Of a DNA stretch of 64,000 nt, positions 35,916-48,540 are shown one piece after another. Location: NCBI GenBank assembly GCA_024305405.1, contig JAKNDB010000087.1, forward strand, positions 8,124,501 to 8,188,500, written 5' to 3'. Numbering within the stretch: position 1 is the stretch's first letter; every line of letters begins with the position of its first letter. Under the pieces are notes generated by a model. That model was given only the letters and a program-made list of their open reading frames with translations. It searched no databases and was not told the origin of the DNA. The position numbers and the translations under genes are program-made. Source of the DNA: Dirofilaria immitis. Lineage: Eukaryota > Nematoda > Chromadorea > Rhabditida > Onchocercidae.

Positions 35916-36646
35916 GTATGTATTTCCTATTTTCGTCAATTTTTTTAAAGTTTCAGTTTACTTTTCAGAATAATAGCAAAGTAATTATAATCTTATTAAA
36001 ATTAAGTATGAAATTAATTAGAGGATATTGAAAAAGAAAAAATGTTTGGTTTCTAAGAATAATAAAATTTTTAAACCAATTTTACAATGAATCTGAATTG
36101 AATTTAAATGAGCCGCTTGAATTAATAATCGAATTAAATCGCTTTTTATCGTTCAAGTTGGATCTTTATTTTCGAATTTTATAAAAAAATTGAAGCGAAT
36201 TTTGATATTTATAAAAGATATTTTTCATTTTAATATGAGTGGAACTATTATCTATCAGAAATAAATTACTTACTATAAAAATAATTTAGTTATTAGTAAT
36301 AAATAATGTTTTTAATCATTTTATAGTCCTTTGTTTTTTATTATGGAATCGTTTTGATATTAAATTGGGTTTTACGAAAAAATGAAATGAAATAGGAGCA
36401 CATATATTTAGACCTGGAATTAAACCTGCAATAAGTACTAAACAAAATATTTGCTTAATTTTCTATTAATTGCATCAATAATGTTCATTAATTATCACAT
36501 TTCCTTAAAATTTCAAGATTATTCTATCTAAAATTTGCATTATTTTATTTGTTAATTATGCAATTATAATTCATGAAGTATACCTGGATTTTACCTTCTA
36601 TTCCTTCTTTTCATTTTCATTTCTCTCTCTCCCTCATTCTCTCTTT

Positions 36647-36694
36647 GTTGTTCAAATGATTTTTTTTTTTGTTGTTCAAATGATTTTTTTTTTT
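36647..36694. repeat. Tandem pair of a 24-base unit
   Basis: The unit GTTGTTCAAATGA followed by a T-run occurs twice in immediate succession. A recent slippage duplication in the intron of the acidic-protein gene is the simplest reading. Confidence 0.8.
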
Positions 36695-38723
36695 GAGGTA
36701 AATCTTTTATTTAATATTTCAAATATTTATAATGCGAATGAATTTAAACAATTTTTGCCTAAATGACATATCGATTTTTTCTTGATAACTTTAAAATTGG
36801 CGAATTTGTTATCAAAAATTATACGAATATATATTTTACAAAAGATATATATTAGTATATTGAAGACTCAATACTCAAAATTAGCATAAACATTTATTTC
36901 AATTGTTAGCTTCTGATAACAGATGAAATCAATTCCAATTTCAATTCAGTCCCTCAAATCTTATAACATTCCTGTAAAGTGACGACATTCATATTATAAT
37001 TTGAAATAAACTATTAATATCTATCATGTTATTTGAGAATGATGAAAGATCATATCATTACTCAATTAAATAAATTTCTCACATTTATTAAACGTCATTA
37101 TCGGGAATATTATAATTAGAAGCATGAGAATGGCATGCCAGATATTTAATTACACATGTACATTCATTAATAATATATATCATGTGATACAGGTAAATGA
37201 ATTATCGAATTGATTCATTAGCAACAAATTATCTCGCCAAGATTTCATGAAATATTTAAGAATTTTTTCCTTTTTCTTATCAAAATTTTTAGCTGTTCAT
37301 TCCTTACAAATAATGCTTTTGGACAATTATTTTAATATTTTTAATGATAATGAATTGACTAGATATCAGCATGAAATCATTGGATATTATAAATTATTAT
37401 TTGCATTATTGTAATGTATGTTATGTAATAATCAGTTTAATTTTAAGAGTAATAAAGAAGATTCAAGTTTTCGGATTAAATTCTTGAAATTTTAATCCTA
37501 AAAGGAGTAAGTATATAATTTACCTGTAAAGATATATATATTTATATATATATATGTTTTTCTAATAATTTTATTATCCATCGAATTAATTATTTTAAAA
37601 TATTCGAGCGATTTTAGGTTTTTATATATTTCGTTCAAAAATATACAAATTGAAATTTTATTTTTTAAAGAGTTTGCAATTTGAAGACCATTTATCGTAA
37701 TTTGACACATTGCTATATTTTGAGTTGTTAACTTGGACTTTCATAAAGTTCTGTTTGTCATATTTCTTCTTATCGAATATATATGTATATATTAAGATGT
37801 CATTTATGAGTCGTCGATTTTAATCCAAATAAAAATGAAAACTAATCTTTTTTAAGGGAAAAAGAGAAACAGAGAAAAGAGAAAGGAAAAAAAAGTGAAA
37901 AATTAACTAAGCATATTTGATTGCTTTTTTGCATTTTATCATTTACATGCCATATCATTTGTAAAGATTGCAATATCGTAAATTATTGATAAGAAATCAG
38001 TGATACGAAATTAATGGTTTTAAAGCTGTAAAAATAGAAATTAAGAAATTATTCAATTTATTGTCTAGAATCCTTGTAACTTTTATATAATAAAGGAATA
38101 TTTACAAAATTTTTGATTTTTCAAAAATTATATAATGACAATTATTTTGCTCTCTTGTCATCTTATCATAAGAATTGCTATTATCAAATCTATACTAAAA
38201 TATTACTGTTACGCCTTCTCCAATGAAACATAATAATAAACAAATGAAAAATAAACAAACAACAGCAAAAAGAATATTTTAAAACATAAAATTGATAGTT
38301 ATTTCCAATTATATTTAACCTGGAATATTTTAATCCTTAATCACTAAATTTAGGCATTATAAAAATGCTTGTACATTATAAACATTATTAACTGATTAAT
38401 GATTAGCCATAAATTTTATTAAATATTTATTTATTGATTCATTTATTCCTTCATATAATATTGATCAACATATAACGATGATGGAAATAATAATGATAAT
38501 ACTATTAGTATTATTGATCGTAATAGTGATAAAAATAGTAAATAGTAGGAACAGTAATAATAATATTTTACTTATTTGATAATATCTACTATTGACAAAT
38601 AATAATGATTGGTCGCTAATAATAATAACAATGACAGACTACATCTATGCTGTTGGTAATATCAATGTTTATGTTTTCAATGATTTTTCATGTATCAGTT
38701 GTCATCATTAATATATATGGAAG

Positions 38724-39122
38724 AATGAATGAATGAATGGAATGAATGGAATGGAATGAATGAATGAATGGAATGAATGAATGAATGGAATGAATGAATG
38801 GAATGAATGAATGAATGGAGTGAATGAATGAATGGAATGAATGAATGGAATGAATGAATGAATGGAATGAATGAATGGAATGAATGAATGAATGGAATGA
38901 ATGAATGAATGGAATGAATGAATGAATGGAATGAATGAATGGAATGAATGAATGAATGGAATGAATGAATGAATGAATGAATGGAATGAATGAATGAATG
39001 AATGAATGAATGAATGAATGGAATGAATGAATGAATGGAATGAATGAATGAATGGAATGAATGAATGGAATGAATGGAATGAATGAATGGAATGAATGAA
39101 TGGAATGAATGGAATGAATGAA
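38724..39122. repeat. (GGAATG)(AATG)n satellite-like array
   Basis: About 400 bases made almost only of AATG and GGAATG words, arranged as a GGAATG followed by one to several AATG units. The spacing of GG alternates mostly between 13 and 17 bases, giving a weak higher-order pattern, with plain 9-base words near the 3' end. The words resemble the GGAAT simple satellite known from vertebrates, surely by convergence. It lies inside the 5.4 kb gap between exons at 35915 and 41332. Confidence 0.95.
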
Positions 39123-39282
39123 TTAATTAAGGAATGTTACCATAAAAAGAAACCTATAGGTGGATGACGTAATATAGCTATTTATTTATTTATAATACGC
39201 ATATATAATAAACAAGCATAGACAACAACAACTTGAGATTGGATCTTAAGGCTGAAAAACGAAACAGGTAGATCCTTCTGCC

Positions 39283-39441
39283 ATTCTTCATCCCACATCC
39301 TTTTCCTTTTCTTCCCTCTTCTCTTCCTCTTTCTCTTCCTCCTCCTCCTCCACCTCCTCCTCTTTCCCCTTCTTCATCTTTTCCTTATTCTTTTTCTTTT
39401 TTTCTCTTCTTCCTCATTTCTCTTTATCCTTCTTCTTTGAA
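39283..39441. repeat. Polypyrimidine tract rich in TCC and TTC
   Basis: Roughly 150 bases with almost no purines on the plus strand, including several CCTCCT blocks. Mirror-like homopyrimidine DNA of this length can adopt triplex structure; no coding potential. Confidence 0.85.
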
Positions 39442-39511
39442 ATTTAAAATAAACTACGCTGAGCTAAGCTATGGTAAGCCAACTAAACTATTTAACTAAG
39501 TGAATGAATGA

Positions 39512-39588
39512 GTAAGTTAGTAAGTTAGTAAATAAGTAAATAAATAAGTAAGTAAGTAAGTAAGTAAGTAAAGTAAGTGAGTGAGTGA
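39512..39588. repeat. (GTAA)n tetranucleotide repeat
   Basis: GTAA units with GTTA and GTGA variants at both edges; the pure core is about 39547-39570. The plus strand contains many GTAAGT words, i.e. a row of potential 5' splice sites inside a putative intron. Confidence 0.9.
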
Positions 39589-39860
39589 TTAATTGATGAT
39601 CGTGTTATCATCGGATCTTAGAAGTTGAAGGCAGAAATCAAAACAGCACGAAGTGAAGCATTTTAAAATTGCCGCAGCATTACTTTCCTCTTATTATTTC
39701 CTCTTCTTTTTTCATTCTTCTTTGCTTTTGTTTTTGTTTATCACTGCGATGATAATCGTTGTATGAGAAATTATCATTCATTTATTCATTTCATATTTCA
39801 AATATACTTACACTTTCCTGTATTATTTTTAATTACATCATATTTTAGAAGAATATTTGT

Positions 39861-39953
39861 AATTATTATTATTATTAGTTATTATTATTATTGCTGTTAT
39901 TGTTATTACTATTATTATTACTATCATTATTATTATTATTACCATATTATTAA

Positions 39954-39989
<36 letters not shown>

Positions 39990-40017
39990 ATTATTACTAT
40001 TATTATTATTATTATTA

Positions 40018-40049
<32 letters not shown>

Positions 40050-40120
40050 TATTATTATTATGATTATATCATTATTATTATTATTGTTACTATTATTATT
40101 ATTACTGTTACTATTATTAT
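39861..40120. repeat. (ATT)n trinucleotide array with interruptions
   Basis: A 260-base array of ATT/TTA units broken by ACT, GTT and CAT variants. It gives a long Leu/Ile/Tyr frame on the plus strand (39763-40146), which is a repeat artefact and not a gene. Confidence 0.95.
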
Positions 40121-41331
40121 TTTACTATTTTATCCATGAAAACTAGATTAAATTTAATTTTCTCAGTCTAAACTGAAATTATTAATTATGTATTAAATAT
40201 TCGTAATGCTTCATTCCTTTTTTTATATCTGAGTTACATTATATTTTAAAACAATGTTTATAATGATAATTGCATAATTTGTTGTGAAAATTGAATTAAA
40301 TCTAATCGACACTTTAGAAATTAATTTTGAAACGTTTTTGTTTCTCTTTTAGTTTTTAATTATAATATTTGGGAAGATGTTTATGGTTACTATTATTGTT
40401 TTTTTTACAAATGAAAATAGAACTAAATTTAATTTGCCAAACGTTTATTGAAATTTTGAAAATTCATAGTTGATATTTTACTATTTTTTAATTTAGCATT
40501 TTGAAGTTTAAATAAAAATATTGATCAAAAAAAAATTTTTTCCAATTTTCTAAATTTTAAGATATAACATTTATAACGCATCAATAATTAGGTTGCTGCA
40601 GTTTTGGTTAACAAATGTATTCGTTGAAATTTCGATCTATTACGACTAAATTTTTGAAATATGTATAAAACAAATGTGTTCAGTGGAATTTCAATTATTT
40701 ACGATTGGATTTTTGAAATTTGGTCTATCGCAAATGTGTGCATGAAATTTTGATTTATTACGAATAGATTTTTGAAAAAAAAGAATAATTTACTAATGTG
40801 CCATAAAGTTTCAATCTACTAATATTGTACGATTGGAATTTAAAGGTAAAAATATCTCATTGACATAAGAGATTCAGTATATACCAGAAAATAATTTAAC
40901 TAGATAAGATAAATAAACCATCAATAAAAGGAAATAATTAAAATCGCACAAAAAATTAAAACACAAATTTCGTTGTTTTTCGAACTTCTATATAATCTTT
41001 TGACTTAATCTAAGTTTACTTAGAATTAATACCGTTATTGCGCATTTCTCAGAATTTTGAAATTTTTTAGTTCATTGATTCAGACCGCAAGTGTATAGCT
41101 TAGATTTGCAGGAGTCTTTTTGCTTGGGAAACAATTGCGTTCAATCATTTGATATTATTATTCTTCGAAACTTTATCTATTTTTTTGAAATTCACAAAAC
41201 TGATTGGATTAATTAATTTAAAACGAATTTCTACTAAGAATCACTCTGAAAGGGTTATTTTGGAATAATTTTGCTATCAACTGAATTCTAATTTCGATTA
41301 AATTCTTTTAAATCTTGGATAAATTTTTAAG

Positions 41332-41468
41332 AAATCAATCCACTACTATTACTGCAAATAGAAATTTGCAAATGGGCAATTCAGCAACAACCCAATCATC
41401 GAAATCATCCTGTCGTCGATTGAAACAACATAATCAAAATCATCTAGCACGTGCCAATAGTGAAAAAG
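41332..41468 (+). CDS. Probable downstream exon of the acidic-protein gene
   Basis: Between a TTTTTAAG acceptor and a G|GTTGGT donor the frame codes NQSTTITANRNLQMGNSATT, then SSKSSCRRLKQHNQNHLARA, ending NSEKG. The Gln/Asn/Ser-rich, locally basic composition looks coding and like a regulatory protein. Joining it directly to exon 35310-35915 needs one extra base (for instance in the AAA at the exon start) or another exon between. Alternatively it is a first exon beginning at the ATG 41378. Confidence 0.45.
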
Positions 41469-42615
41469 GTTGGTGATACTTTGCTGAAAAATTTGCTTAA
41501 CTAATAATAGGCCTAGTTATTCGACAGATAAATTTAATTCCCTAGAACAAATACATATCCAAAATGATACATCTATCTGGTGATTTATGCTTCGCATCAT
41601 TTAAACATTTTATTCATCCAGCCTATATCTACTGAGCAGTTAAATTTTTAACGATCTTTGAACCGCTGTCTGAATCATTTGCGAAGTAAACTTCCTAATC
41701 AATAATGACAATAAAAATTGCTGATCTGATTAAATGCGAGCGCTTACTACAAATTAATAATTGCCTTTGAATAGTGTATAATTTTCGTCGTTTTGCTACA
41801 ACATTTGTATTGCTTGCTAATACAATAATTTTATTTGGACAGCAAATATCCAATATTTTTATCGATTTTTGAAGAAAAAGATGAAATGAAAATTTTTTCA
41901 AATGATTTTTTTGATGGAATATGAAAATTATTTAGCAAATTCTTTTTAAATTTAATAAATTTCGTATCGATTGGAATAAAATTTTTACAAATTGACAAAC
42001 GTATCGCTTTTTCTCTCGAAATAGCAATCGATGGTTGCGTTTAAAATAAGCTGGTAATAATTAAGCGATAAATTCATCGAGGACAGTTGCGATATCAGCA
42101 AATAACATCAATGATAGCATAAATCAGTAGGAAAAAATGATTATATAATTTTATTTATAACACAGAGTAAAATTTTTGAGATGTGAGGAAGAATTTTATG
42201 AAATGAAATTTCATTGCAAAATAAATGAAAATTAATTTCCAAATAGCAAATTCTTTTAGATCATCCATTTCATATATAAATTTTATTGAAAAGAAATAAA
42301 AATTATTAGTGATATTTGTTTCAGTTTCGTTTTATTGCAAATAGCATTTATCATATTCTTCAGTTAATTCATCTTTTTCACAAAATTAATATTCGATTAT
42401 TTAAATATTGATATTTAATTGTCATTATCATAGCAGAATGGATATGAAAGTGAAATAATTAGCTATTAGCAGTGTTTCATTGAATCAAAAGATCCGAATA
42501 ATATTTTAATTATATCACTCTTTTTTCCTATGTTTTTCCGGAAATTTTCTTACTCAAATAACAGTCATAAATTTTTTCAAATTATTTGATAACATTTTGG
42601 CACTTACGGCTTTAG

Positions 42616-42650
42616 AACATTCCAAGAATTTCGGGAGTTTGTGCAGATAG
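42616..42650 (+). CDS. Possible terminal exon
   Basis: After a GGCTTTAG acceptor a short frame codes EHSKNFGSLCR and stops at TAG, in phase with the donor at 41468; an AATAAA follows about ten bases later. The exon is so short that chance agreement cannot be excluded. Confidence 0.2.
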
Positions 42651-45600
42651 AAATTATATTAATAAAAGTTTGAAATGAATATAACAATTGAGGTGTTAAA
42701 TTCTTCTGAAACAGTTGGTAAGCATAAAATTTTCACTTTCAAAGAAATTTTTACATGTTATGAATTATCAGAAAACTTCTCAATATTATCATAAAAATCA
42801 ATGATTTTCATAATAATATAATTAGATAATTATTGCTGAATAATTTTTTCTTTTTATACGAAAAACTTTTTTTAAATTTCGCTCCACACTTTTTGAACAT
42901 CTAATCAATAAATAATCTTTTGCATATATAATGCATATATTATTCTCGAAAATGAAACAAAAAAAACGAATGTTTCATCAGAATTAGAATTAAATTTAAG
43001 CTTTCATTTTTACCCATTTAAATTCGTAACACTCTATTCCTTTTTGCATACCTTCTTTCATCTTCTTTATTTTTTCAAAAACTTTTTCCCTTTTTTTTTC
43101 TTCTCATTCTTTTTATCCTTTATCTTTTACTTTTGTTATGAGTTTATCCAACTAAAATATAAATCTTTCTTTTTATTTTCCAAAAATCCAAACATTTGTT
43201 GTATGATCGTATGCCTCATTTGCCCTATTAAAATAAACTTTGCCACAATAAAGTGTAATTTATCATAGGACATTCTCGAACGAATGATGAAAATGTTTAA
43301 AGCATATATAATGAAAAGAGAAAAAATAAAACAGAAAGAGAAATTAGGAAGGAGTATTTATAAAAATTTTTTTAATAATATTTTTATTTTTTCCAGAAAA
43401 AATTTATTACTTTTCTGAAAACTTTTATTATAATTACTACGCCTAACATTTTTTCTTCATTATAACAACGATTAAAGTTATGAAATATGAAAAAAATTTA
43501 ATTCATATATTATTCATTTAATTTTGCTAGCTTCTTCAAAAAAAAACGAAAAAAACTTTTCGAAAAGTAAACAAAAATGACTAATTCTTATTCAAATTAA
43601 TTGCTATCTCGTGCTTTGTGTCACGCGGATTTATTCAATCATTCAGCTAAATCTAAATATGCATATTCCCATGGCAAAACATACATTTAAATTATTTAAT
43701 TAATTATTTTATTTAATCCATATCTACAAAATCATATTGCTGGTACAAAAGAATGAAAAAAAGAAGAAATTATTTTCTCTCAAAACTTCATCTTCTTCCT
43801 CTTTTTCCTTCTATTTCTTTTTCTTTTCCACCCTGAGATTTTATCTTTTTCTGATAAGTTTATTCCATTTTAATTTTGCATGCAAAAGCGATTGTTTTTA
43901 ATGAAAATAATAAATTTAATTTCAATCTTTCTATCTTTTTGTCTATTTCTTTTTGATTATTTCATTTATTCAAATAAAATTATTTTTAAAAATAAATGAT
44001 AAAAGCAAATTAAAAAAGAGTAAAATTTTCAAATTATTATTAATTTAATAATATCAGATAGGATAAAAATTAAGAAATAGATAATAATGATAAGAAAGAT
44101 GTATTTAATGATAAATGTTTATTTTTTCTACGTGTATTTTTTTATAAAATCATTTTTCTATACCATTTTAAATTTTCTTTTTCTCTTTTCATTCTTTTCT
44201 TACATCAAATTTTTAATCATTGCATTCATTATTTCAACTTTACCCCACTCTTTAATTTAAATTTAAATTATGTAATTTAAATTAATACAGTTGCATTTTT
44301 ATCATATTCATTTCATGTAAATTGTTATAATTAAAAGGTGCTGACTTTTTCATCATCTTCCATCAATGTCACCTCATATATTTCAGTTTTCTATTAGAGA
44401 TCCGTTTTATGAGTTTTTATTAGTTCATCATTCATATGAAATTGTTAATAGATTAATCTATTTCAATTAATAACAAACCATATAAATTTTTTCTCGAAAT
44501 ATGGCAGATCAGACCGTTTTATTCTCCGACATTAACAGATCAGATTTTCTCCCGAATCCATTTCAGTCAAAATTAATTTCAATTTGCAATATTAGATTGT
44601 TAATTTTCGATTTATTCATATTGTGTGCATTATTTTCCTAACATAAAAAGAAAGAAATATCTTTTTTCACTATGAGAATTTTAAATTATTTCTTATTGTT
44701 TTCTATGCCATTTTTGCTTCAGTTGAAATTATTTTCAATTTATATCCTAATTTTCTGCCAATTTAATTTTTCTTACAATTTATTCTTATCAAACTTTTAC
44801 TTTTCTAATACAAAATTTCCAGAAATTTACTTCATCTATTTTTAAATTTTTATATAATATATATTTCAATGCTTATATATTAAAACCGATAATGGGAAAT
44901 AATGTGTTAATAATATAAAAGAATAAAATATAAATTTATATAAATAATTCTTATAATTGAAGAAAATATTTGTAATATTTAAAAATAATTAAACGAAAAA
45001 AGAGTTTAATAATGTTTGATAATATTAGAAAGAAAGCATATCAATTTAATGGTGATTAGTAATAATTTAATTGAAATATTTTTTTAACATTTAAACATAA
45101 AATAATATTTGAAAATCTGCGGCAACAGGTGACTAGTGATAGGCAGTTCAATTTCCAAAATAATACAAATCAATTCTTATTGTTTACTTAGCACTCACTA
45201 CCATATTTAACAGTGTTTACTTAACAGTACAGATATGATTATTGGGAAAAAAGAGTGAAATATGAAAAGAATATTTTTCAATCATTGATATGAATAATAT
45301 TTTATTTAAAATATTCATTATACAAATTATTTTTATTTATAATAGTAACTGCAACAAATCAAAAATTTAGCTTCATTTCTTTTTTGTTCTTATAACTTAT
45401 CAACTAGCAAAAAAAAAAAATTAAAATAGAATATTCGAAGAGAATTATTTTGAAATAAAAGAAGCAAATATTATAGGTATTAATTATAATAGCAAATGTA
45501 TTTTAAGAGAAAAATTTATCAATTTTCGTTAAGAAAAAGATAAAATATTAAGTTGAAATGAAACATCTGCAAAATAGCTATTAAATGTTATTGAATAGAT

Positions 45601-47449
45601 CAATTAATATATGAAATTTTTAAAGGAAATATGATAATACTTTTTCCTAATTTGAATTTAGATGTCTTCTTTTCTTTTAATTCATTTCGTTTTACGAATT
45701 ATTAAAAATGGAGAAGAAATAGGTTTTACTTCATAAGTTTAGATGTTACTTAAAAGAAGCAATAAATAATGTGGTATTAGCAAAAGATGGTAATTATTTA
45801 ATTATTTACTTTTTATTCATATTGCTATGATAATGAAAACAATGATAATCTTATATAAAAATAAACTGGTTTATGATATCTTTCAAATTCTTTAAATGCG
45901 CTTGTCATATATTTATACCTTTATTAGAAATTAACAATTATACAGAAATTAACAACTATAGCTATCGTATACGAACAGTAGGAATTGATTTGGTCTCGTG
46001 ATTATACAGAAAGAAATTAAATTAAATGTATCGGAATCGAATTAAAATTAAACATTGATTTATTTGATTGTTTAAGTTAACAATATTGGAAAAAATCTGA
46101 AATTGAAACTGAATTAAAGATTATTTTTTCTCGCTTGATTTAAATTACTTTAAAAATTTATAAGTAAAATTTGCTTTCTGATTTAAAAAATAATTTTCGG
46201 AATTTTCCTGCTTCTTTTTTTCAAATACTAAAATTCTTTTAAAATAAATATATAAAAACATTGGGTTTTTAGAAGAAAAAAATGAAATATTATAATAGAA
46301 TATTCATTGTTTACCAAACTACTATTTTTAATAACTTTTAGCTAAAAATAAAAAATCGTTTGGATTGAACAACTGCTAAATTTTAAAGAACAATTTTTTT
46401 TCCTTTCTCTACTCCTAAATGATAAATTTATTGATATTTTTTCAATTATAATTTATCATTTTTGTTATAATATCAAAATATATTAGCATTTAATCAAAAT
46501 TACTTTTAAGCATTTAAGCATACTTCGAAATGATAAATGAATTATAAACAAGAAATAAAGAATAAATGGGACTAAATTTTAAAATAGGCATTAATTTAAT
46601 GCCGTTTGGACTGAATAACTACTAATAAATTAATAAATAATTGTTGCCAATTTATATTTCAACAACTAATAATTCTTTTTCAATCAATGAAGAATATGCA
46701 AATGAATCAATAAATGATATGCATTTAATAAGCTTTCTTTTCTTCTTTTCTCTTACTAAATTAACTTGGAGTTTTTTTCTAAACTTTTGCTTAAAATTCA
46801 TTGAACAAATAATTTTTTAAGTTTTGCTACTAATAAAACTAAATTAAAACATCAATTTTTGCATGTAACTAATATTTTTTTCCCACGACATATTAATTAT
46901 TTTTATTTTTATCTCTTATTACATCATTGCTCAATTGTTGTTCAATTTTCCTTATCTTTTGATAAGTTCTTTCAATTTCTTTTTTTCCCCAGTATTTTAT
47001 TTCTTATATTCCGTTTCGATTATCCTTTAATTTCTGTTTTTCATATATCATTTTTTTCTATTCCCTAAATGTTTTTATTTCTGCAAACCATAATATATTT
47101 CTTAGCATGATAGAAAGGAAATGTTTTGATGAAAAAATTGATTTTTCAAGTGTTTTGCTGAATTCTTTTTTATTAAAAATGATTCTTTCAGAAAAAACTT
47201 GACCTTATTATGTTTTATAATGGTATGATGATGAAACAAAACATTGAAGTTAGGAAAAGATCAATAAATGATAATTTTAATTTCCATCGTTGTAGATAGG
47301 CAATTATTACTTCGATGATATATCCATCTATATTATTTAAAATTTATATAAATAATATTTCTTATCAGATTGGTCAGATAATTATTAAGTTATGTCAAAT
47401 GATCTATTATAGTTGAAATGTTTATCACAATTGTTTTCTTGCAATAGTG

Positions 47450-48540
47450 ATATGATCGAAAGTTCAACTAGAAAGATCACAAAGCATACTTTTATGAATC
47501 GATTCGACGATTTCTTATTTCGATTAAAAATCGATGCGACGATAAAAAATGCTTAAAAAATGAGAAAGCTCGATTGGAAATTAATAATAAAGTTATATTA
47601 AACGTTGTCGATGAATCACCGCATTGATTGTAATAAGAAATCGTCGTGCATTCATAGCTGGATTATCTCAATTTTGTTCGAGAAAGTCAAATTGAACAAA
47701 ATGAAAAAAGCTGTTAACTAGTTTGGGTCAAAGTTTAAGTATCGTAGCAATGCGAGGAAACGATCTAATCAAAACGATGGAAAATGTATTTAAGAAACTA
47801 TTGATAATATTCAAGAAAAATTTTAATTCAGTGAGATCAATCAGAATGAATTAATCAATAATAATGATCTGTTGAACATGAAGAGATCAATCGAAGAGTT
47901 GAACAAGTACTCAGCAAATGAAGAAATTATTGTCTCAATAAATGAACAACCAATATAAATTCTTATAAAAGAATTAATCAAAAATAAGATAAGCTTTCTT
48001 AAACTTCCGTATGTCTTTGTACTCAATTTATTTTATTAAAATCATTCGATCTTTCCTGACAAATTTTTATTTCATATGTTAGGAAATAATATATCAGAAA
48101 ATTTGCAAAAGATGCGAAGATTTGATAAAGAGAATGATGATCAAAAGACTCTAAGATGAGGCCAAAAGAAAAATTAGCCTATCTTCAGTGCAGAATAATG
48201 AAAAATGAGAGTGAAATATTTAAAAAAGAAGCAATAATAATTTTAATTATATGTAAGGAAATTTGATGATTATGTCTAGGACATCTAAGATGAACAAATT
48301 TGTAAAATGTCGAGATCCGAAGGTACGTATGAATTAATGTAACAGTTTGCAAAACTTGCAGATGATTAGCCGAATGATCGGACTTTGCCTGATTAACACC
48401 GTCCAAATTCAGCAATTGATCCAGGGATGTGATGATTTTAAGAAGTTTTTCTAGAGATGGATATCTTGGTTATCATTGCTGAAATTCATCAATTGATCGA
48501 AAAGTATGATGACGGCTCTGAAAACACTAACAAATAAATA
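47450..48540 (+). pseudogene. Degenerate coding-like block, family unknown
   Basis: This kilobase is less AT-rich than its surroundings and has codon-like texture, with plus-strand fragments such as NQNELINNNDLLNMKRSIEE, LNKYSANEEIIVSINEQP, NISENLQKMRRFDKENDD and LQNLQMISRMIGLCLINT. These are separated by many stops and frame changes, too many for homopolymer errors alone, and exon borders are not evident. The fragments are helix-prone and polar, perhaps from a coiled-coil protein. It could be a decayed gene or a transferred fragment; I cannot name a source. Confidence 0.35.

Noticed and set aside
39763..40146. 127-residue Leu/Ile/Tyr-rich plus-strand frame resembling a membrane protein
   Set aside because: It is produced by the interrupted ATT array; hydrophobicity follows from the repeat.
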